From a virus, in IMG/VR virus record IMGVR_UViG_3300031566_000337, positions 1-25,194 of that record: 25,194 nt of DNA. One strand, written 5' to 3'. Of this stretch, positions 22,375-25,194 are shown piece by piece. Below the pieces are notes generated by a model that saw only the letters and a list, made by a program, of their open reading frames with translations, was not told the origin of the DNA and made no database searches. The first letter of the stretch is position 1. Each line of letters opens with the position of its first letter. The position numbers and the translations under genes are program-made.

Positions 22375-22481
22375 GTGTCAATGGAGTGCGTAGCGTGAAC
22401 ACAGAAGAGGAGCCGCAAGATCGCTCACGGGGAAGCCCCTGCCTAACGGCTGCGGATTCCATTGACACCGTGGGCGATCTT
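22375..22481 (+). other. Two crossing inverted repeats over the HNH gene start
   Basis: GTGTCAATGGA (22375-22385) is the exact complement of 22458-22468. A 14-base segment at 22417-22430 is complementary (13 of 14) to 22468-22481. The two right arms are contiguous and the pairings cross, so they are either alternative structures or a pseudoknot. The first left arm covers the GGAG ribosome binding site of the GTG start at 22395. Confidence 0.6.
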
Positions 22482-22862
22482 ACTGCCCCTCAAGAGTGGG
22501 TAGATTTTGTCGCTTGGCGAAACAAGAACCCCGAAAAGATCGCCACGGGGCTGCGAACGGGACTTTCTCGGCGGCCCACGCGCGAAGAAGCATATTGGGA
22601 GTGGAAGCGCAAGTACGATCTTGAATGGACGAGGGAACTACGAGACGAAATCCGCAAACGGGATGGCTGCGTTTGTCAGTTGTGCAGCAAGCCGCAGACC
22701 GAGTGTGCGCGCAAACTAGACGTTCATCATGTGAATTATAACAAGAAAAACAGTGAACCGCTAAACCTCATTTCTCTCTGCCGCAGTTGCCATATCACCG
22801 TCAACGCCCATCGCGCAAATTGGACAAAATATTTTTCGGAATTCCTATTGACAGGGGCCTGA
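22395..22862 (+). CDS. HNH endonuclease, rightward, homing-type candidate
   Basis: A 155-aa protein from GTG 22395 with GGAG eight bases upstream; the frame is open further left but without start signals. Residues 80-150 form an HNH domain: R-D-G-C-V-C94-Q-L-C97, then D-V-H-H112-V-N-Y-N, N124-L, C129-R-S-C132-H133-x(5)-H139, with aromatic residues after it (W143, Y146, F147). The N-terminal 75 residues are Arg/Trp-rich and may contact DNA. It is transcribed divergently from TerS, 180 bp away, and is immediately followed by a promoter for two small genes. A free-standing mobile nuclease is likely. Its first third is overlaid with long inverted repeats, which leaves the exact start uncertain. 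Confidence 0.75.
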   Translation: MNTEEEPQDRSRGSPCLTAADSIDTVGDLTAPQEWVDFVAWRNKNPEKIATGLRTGLSRRPTREEAYWEWKRKYDLEWTRELRDEIRKRDGCVCQLCSKPQTECARKLDVHHVNYNKKNSEPLNLISLCRSCHITVNAHRANWTKYFSEFLLTGA

Positions 22863-22876
22863 TTGTGTCGTATGTT
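22848..22876 (+). promoter_or_regulatory. Sigma70-type promoter for the rightward small genes
   Basis: TTGACA (22848-22853) and TATGTT (22871-22876) are spaced by 17 bp. The -35 lies inside the last codons of the HNH gene. Transcription would start near 22883 and end at the terminator at 23543-23575. Confidence 0.7.
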
Positions 22877-23002
22877 ACGGTTGAAGGGTGCAACATGGAA
22901 TCCAACACACAGAATCCGGGAACGCGGGCAAGCGGGCGGCAGTTGCGCCCTTCAAGCCCACCGTCGTCCGCCCCCGCCCCCGGACAATCTAGGAGATTGG
23001 CA

Positions 23003-23176
23003 ATGGAAACCCGCTACGATTACGAGCATCAGGCGTGGGTCGTAAATGGCCGGTACGAAGCCTGCGGGCATCCGGCCGAAATGGATTGCCGCTGCTACGG
23101 CCGTGTCCACGCGGGCGAGTGTGCGATCCCAGAGCCGGAGATTCACGGCGGCGACGATGATTCAGACCAGACCTAG
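23003..23176 (+). CDS. Small conserved-looking Cys/His protein, 57 aa
   Basis: A 57-aa protein from ATG 23003, with AGGAG eight bases upstream. It contains W-V-V-N-G-R-Y-E-A-C-G-H-P-A-E-M-D-C, then C-Y-G-R-V-H-A-G-E, with C21, H23, C29, C31, H37 and C40 as possible metal ligands, and an acidic C-terminus. This C-G-H-P/C-x-C-Y-G pattern looks like a small conserved phage or plasmid protein, but no function is known to me. The frame is also open from ATG 22895 (93 aa, AAGGG upstream). The extra 36 residues are low-complexity Pro/Ser/Ala, so the shorter form is preferred. Confidence 0.6.
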   Translation: METRYDYEHQAWVVNGRYEACGHPAEMDCRCYGRVHAGECAIPEPEIHGGDDDSDQT

Positions 23177-23220
23177 TGTCCCCCCTCCGCTCGCCCCGGC
23201 GGGCGGCGATGGTGACACTA
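23174..23220 (+). other. Inverted repeat between two rightward genes
   Basis: TAGTGTC (23174-23180) and GACACTA (23214-23220) form a 7-bp stem enclosing a GC-rich region with an internal CGCC/GGCG hairpin. It covers the stop of the 57-aa gene. No T-run follows, so it is not a standard terminator. It could shape the mRNA between the two genes. Confidence 0.4.
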
Positions 23221-23257
23221 AGGGCATCGCGCGGCCGACGCGCGGGAGGTGAGGAAC

Positions 23258-23518
23258 ATGAAAAACGTGCAGTTGTTAGCCTGGGTTAAGCGAGCATCGG
23301 ATAGCCGGGACACCGCGAGCGACACGGCGGCCGCCATTGTTCCACAGGCGGGAGCGCTGGCGGTGGCGCGAGCGGTGGACGGTGGCGACTGCCCGCCCGA
23401 CGTACATTTCGACACAAAGCCACAAATGGCCTATGAGGACGGGCCGCCACGTCTGGCGGTCGGCCACGGTGTAACCATCGTGTACGACAGCGGCCGGATG
23501 CGGACTGTAAGGGCCTGA
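23258..23518 (+). CDS. Small hypothetical protein, 86 aa
   Basis: An 86-aa protein from ATG 23258; GGAGG lies nine bases upstream, and an in-frame GTG at 23249 is too close to that site. It starts with a short hydrophobic and basic stretch (M-K-N-V-Q-L-L-A-W-V-K-R), continues Ala/Asp-rich, and ends with a short beta-like segment (V-G-H-G-V-T-I-V-Y-D-S-G). No family is recognised. It is the last gene of the rightward island and ends 24 bases before a strong terminator. Confidence 0.55.
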   Translation: MKNVQLLAWVKRASDSRDTASDTAAAIVPQAGALAVARAVDGGDCPPDVHFDTKPQMAYEDGPPRLAVGHGVTIVYDSGRMRTVRA

Positions 23519-23542
23519 CCGGACCCGACGGCGGCGTGTCCT

Positions 23543-23575
23543 AAACGGGGTCCGGCGGTTTTCGGACCCCGTTTT
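23543..23575. terminator. Bidirectional intrinsic terminator
   Basis: Perfect 12-bp arms AAACGGGGTCCG (23543-23554) and CGGACCCCGTTT (23563-23574) flank an 8-base loop. The rightward transcript ends in TTTT; the leftward one in TTT. It lies between the convergent rightward 86-aa gene and the leftward RusA-like gene, serving both. Confidence 0.85.
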
Positions 23576-23665
23576 ATGCGCTGGCGTGCGTGAGGGCCGT
23601 CTAGTGTACCAGAGCGACGATTCCCCGCAAGCCACAGCACCTCTACTATCTCGACCTCGACAAAG

Positions 23666-24238
23666 TCAAGGGTTTTCAACTATTTCTACTTCAAGACGAG
23701 GATTTTTGTCTACCCCAACAGCAACGGAACCCACGCGAAACGCGGAATCATCCTTGACGATCCCCGCATCGGCCAGACCATCGCGCGCCGCCTTGAAGGA
23801 GGCCACGAGGTTATCCGAATCCCGACGATTCGCTCGTGAGAAGAAAAAATGCAGGTTCAGCGTGGCGGCGACCATCCGCCTGAACGGAAAGGCTTTAACC
23901 GAGAGGCCCCGCAAGCAAGACGCCTCCCGATACGCCTTGACCGCCCGTCGTTTCGTGCCCCAATGGCCGCGCCAGTTGGGCGAACATTCGCGCGGCGGCA
24001 GCGCGAGCGTCAGGCGCAGAACCCGCATGGTCAAGGGAATGCCTGACGCGCCAGAGGCCATTCCAGCCGCGCGGACGGCCCCGGACGGCCCAGGAGTCGA
24101 ACCGACCCCTCCGCGCGGCTCTACGGCCCTGCCAGACGCCTTCTGCGCGATTCTAGGCCGGTCCCTGAGTTGGCGTTCGACTGCTTCCCGCGCTCGCGGG
24201 TCATGGCTGACCATCCTGCGGAGATCGTCGCGGTTCAT
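23666..24238 (-). CDS. RusA-like Holliday junction resolvase
   Basis: A 190-aa protein from ATG 24238, with GGAGGA six bases upstream (the ATG at 24244 abuts that site). Residues 73-190 fit the RusA family: L-A-L-P-P-R-E-C-S-P-N, then R-R-D140-S-D142-N-L, A-A-R-D153-G-L-A-D-A-G-I-V-K-D163-D164, where the aspartates bind the metal. RusA enzymes cut four-way DNA junctions and are used by phages to resolve recombination or replication branches before packaging. Members are usually about 120-140 aa. Here an additional, basic then Gly/Pro/Ala-rich N-terminus of about 70 residues precedes the domain. It lies upstream of the rightward island in the leftward gene series from the right edge. Confidence 0.8.
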   Translation of the reverse strand: MNRDDLRRMVSHDPRAREAVERQLRDRPRIAQKASGRAVEPRGGVGSTPGPSGAVRAAGMASGASGIPLTMRVLRLTLALPPRECSPNWRGHWGTKRRAVKAYREASCLRGLSVKAFPFRRMVAATLNLHFFFSRANRRDSDNLVASFKAARDGLADAGIVKDDSAFRVGSVAVGVDKNPRLEVEIVENP

Positions 24239-24345
24239 TCGCATTCCTCCAGGATCACGCGGTTCTGCGCCACAGTTAACACTCCAAAAAGCCGAAATAG
24301 GCCCCAGTGGTCACGTTCCGAAAAAGCCTTCGATTTCTGCCCCAA
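24235..24345 (-). CDS. Possible 36-aa peptide coupled to the RusA gene
   Basis: A minus-strand frame from TTG 24345 encodes about 36 residues ending V-I-L-E-E-C-E. Its TGA overlaps the RusA ATG as ATGA, and its end contains the RusA ribosome binding site. A GGGG stretch precedes the TTG but the start signal is weak, and a frame of this length is easily random. It lies in the 215-bp gap between the RusA gene and the zinc-ribbon gene. Confidence 0.25.
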   Translation of the reverse strand: MGQKSKAFSERDHWGLFRLFGVLTVAQNRVILEECE

Positions 24346-24383
24346 AACCCCAATGATTTCATAGGGTATTTTCCGTTAACTGT
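24272..24383. repeat. Inverted repeat pair around GTTAAC
   Basis: ACAGTTAAC (24272-24280) and GTTAACTGT (24375-24383) are exact inverse complements about 94 bp apart, in the gap upstream of the RusA gene. Next to the second is a 5-bp hairpin GCGCG/CGCGC (24385-24399). Operator sites for a regulator are one reading; chance is another. Confidence 0.35.
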
Positions 24384-24435
24384 TGCGCGTCATGCGCGCG
24401 AGGCATTTTCGGCAAACGGAGGTTGTCTCTAACGT

Positions 24436-24513
24436 TCGAACATCGGCGTTCTTGCCTCGCTACTCGTCAAGAGCCTCCAGAATTACGCGGTATCGAACAT
24501 CGGCGTTCTTGCC
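24436..24513. repeat. 21-bp direct repeat at the end of the zinc-ribbon gene
   Basis: An identical 21-bp segment occurs at 24436-24456 and 24493-24513, 57 bp apart. The right copy encodes K-N-A-D-V-R near the end of the zinc-ribbon protein. The left copy lies just past its stop codon (24460-24462), with CTCGC after both copies. It looks like a partial duplication of the gene's 3' end. Confidence 0.7.
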
Positions 24514-24849
24514 GCCTCGCCAGCGTCGCGGATGAAGAATGACCCCGCCTCCCTGCCGGTTCCAGATCACGATAGCCCCGGAAACCAACAGCATAGGCCA
24601 CCCGACGGCCAAAACGATGCTCGGGGCGCGGTCCAGTTCCTCTCGAAACGACTTTCTCGATGCTCGTAACCGCTCCCGGTCGGCCTTCGTTGGCTTGCTC
24701 GCGGCGCGCTTCGGCCACACACGAGCGGCGGCCTTGCGCGACAAGCCTTGTCCGCATTGGGGACAATCTTTGCCGCTCGCCCCTTGCCGCGCACCGCACG
24801 TCATGTCCAGGCGACAGGTTGGACACACAACCTTCTTCGGCTTCTTCAT
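24460..24849 (-). CDS. Zinc-ribbon membrane protein, 129 aa
   Basis: A 129-aa protein from ATG 24849, which has AAAGGG seven bases upstream and overlaps the upstream stop as ATGA; a longer frame to 24957 has no such signals. The N-terminus is a zinc ribbon: C9-P-T-C12, C17, and C29-P-Q-C32-G. A basic linker follows, then one hydrophobic segment (I-V-L-A-V-G-W-P-M-L-L-V-S-G-A-I-V-I-W) around 76-96, and a basic C-terminus. The family is not recognised. The Cys pairs are compatible with a rubredoxin-type or ribbon fold that binds zinc at the membrane face. Its final residues are encoded by a repeated DNA segment. Confidence 0.65.
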   Translation of the reverse strand: MKKPKKVVCPTCRLDMTCGARQGASGKDCPQCGQGLSRKAAARVWPKRAASKPTKADRERLRASRKSFREELDRAPSIVLAVGWPMLLVSGAIVIWNRQGGGVILHPRRWRGGKNADVRYRVILEALDE

Positions 24850-25194
24850 TTCGTTTCCCTTTCTGCAGTCTGTGCTTGTTTCGCGCACCGGAACTCCAGG
24901 TCGGCCACCTGGCGGCGCAGGTCGTCGAAGGCGGCCCAAGCCCAACCCACGCGCCACGCGTCGTAATCTGTGTGACGTGGGGCGTCCTCATAGGCCACGC
25001 CTGCGTTGCGGGCTTCGTATCCCGCATTAAACTCGGCCGCTTCGTCGGCCTCCGCCTTCCGAAGTTGCTTGACCTTCAATTCGAGCGCGGCGATCTCGGC
25101 CTTGTAGTATCGAGCCTCCTCGTATCCCTCTCCATTCTGCTCTGTGGCCTTGACCGCCCTTTTCCGCCAGTCCACCTTCGCCTTCGCCTTCGCC
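24846..25194 (-). CDS. Coiled-coil protein at window edge (5' end probably missing)
   Basis: The frame is open to the right edge, reading A-K-A-K-A-K before V-D-W-R-K. A GTG at 25175 would give 109 aa, but its upstream bases are a GAAGGC triplet repeat and the true start may lie outside. Residues 20-50 (from that GTG) are a charged coiled coil (A-A-L-E-L-K-V-K-Q-L). Then comes F-N-A-G-Y-E-A-R-N-A-G-V, about 18 residues, and A-W-R-V-G-W-A-W-A-A. This spacing recalls the ribosome modulation factor pattern (G-Y-x-A-x-x-x-G, then W-x-x-G-W), a loose resemblance. Its TGA overlaps the next ATG as ATGA. Confidence 0.6.
   Translation of the reverse strand, partial: AKAKAKVDWRKRAVKATEQNGEGYEEARYYKAEIAALELKVKQLRKAEADEAAEFNAGYEARNAGVAYEDAPRHTDYDAWRVGWAWAAFDDLRRQVADLEFRCAKQAQTAERETK

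Noticed and set aside
22083-22394. Upstream extension of the rightward HNH frame (259 aa form)
   Set aside because: It overlaps the TerS start on the other strand and covers the TerS promoter. Its residues are Cys/Phe-rich without domain character, and no ribosome binding site precedes its earlier starts.
24080-24130. Minus-strand GGTTCGACTCC resembling a tRNA T-arm
   Set aside because: The five bases before TTCGACT do not pair with the five after it, no acceptor or anticodon arms fit, and the segment lies in frame within the RusA-like gene.

Overview
The window looks like part of the genome of a tailed phage or prophage (Caudoviricetes), most likely podovirus-like. Nearly all of it is one tightly packed leftward (minus-strand) late module. 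From right to left it runs: terminase small subunit, HNH nuclease, sigma factor, terminase large subunit, T7-type head-tail connector (portal), scaffold, major capsid protein, T7 gp11-like tail tubular protein A, several unrecognised virion proteins, and two long proteins of the internal-virion/ejection kind. Genes overlap by 4 nt (ATGA/GTGA) at many junctions and carry strong AGGAG-type ribosome binding sites, with some GTG starts. Base composition is fairly GC-rich. No integrase, polymerase, lysis gene, tRNA or CRISPR is visible, and the host cannot be named from this sequence.

Layout. 24975-23666 (leftward, entering from the right edge at 25194): an edge gene with coiled coil, a zinc-ribbon membrane protein, and a RusA-type resolvase. 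23575-22395 (rightward): a small accessory island with an HNH nuclease and two small genes, an internal sigma70-like promoter (22848-22876) and a closing bidirectional terminator (23543-23575). 22318-20472 (leftward): a sigma70-like promoter, TerS, a second HNH protein, a tail-anchored membrane protein and a terminator. 20335-16812: a zinc-knuckle protein, a FliA/WhiG-like sigma factor, a 290-aa protein of unknown function and TerL. 16694-7273: portal, two small conserved genes (one only 49 aa), scaffold, capsid, a capsid-adjacent protein, tail tubular protein A and further virion proteins, including two cysteine-rich ones. 7261-881: three virion/ejection candidates, the last 1338 aa long. 700-852: a lone rightward 50-aa membrane protein with its own promoter, moron-like. 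599-24: a further virion protein. The ribosome binding site and first codons of the next gene lie at the left edge.

How it fits together. The sigma factor lies between the packaging genes and a terminator, so it is a natural candidate for switching the host RNA polymerase to the late operon. That is unusual beside a T7-like connector/tail module, which normally comes with a single-subunit RNA polymerase. The most notable structural observations are these. (1) A near-identical 20-bp repeat of the TerL start brackets the 290-aa gene, suggesting that gene was inserted at the TerL start codon. (2) A beta-rich module with a G-x-G-Q core recurs in three or four different virion proteins, one copy sitting inside the gp11-like protein. 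(3) Long crossing inverted repeats lie over the start of the rightward HNH gene. (4) Two self-contained rightward units sit in an otherwise leftward late region.
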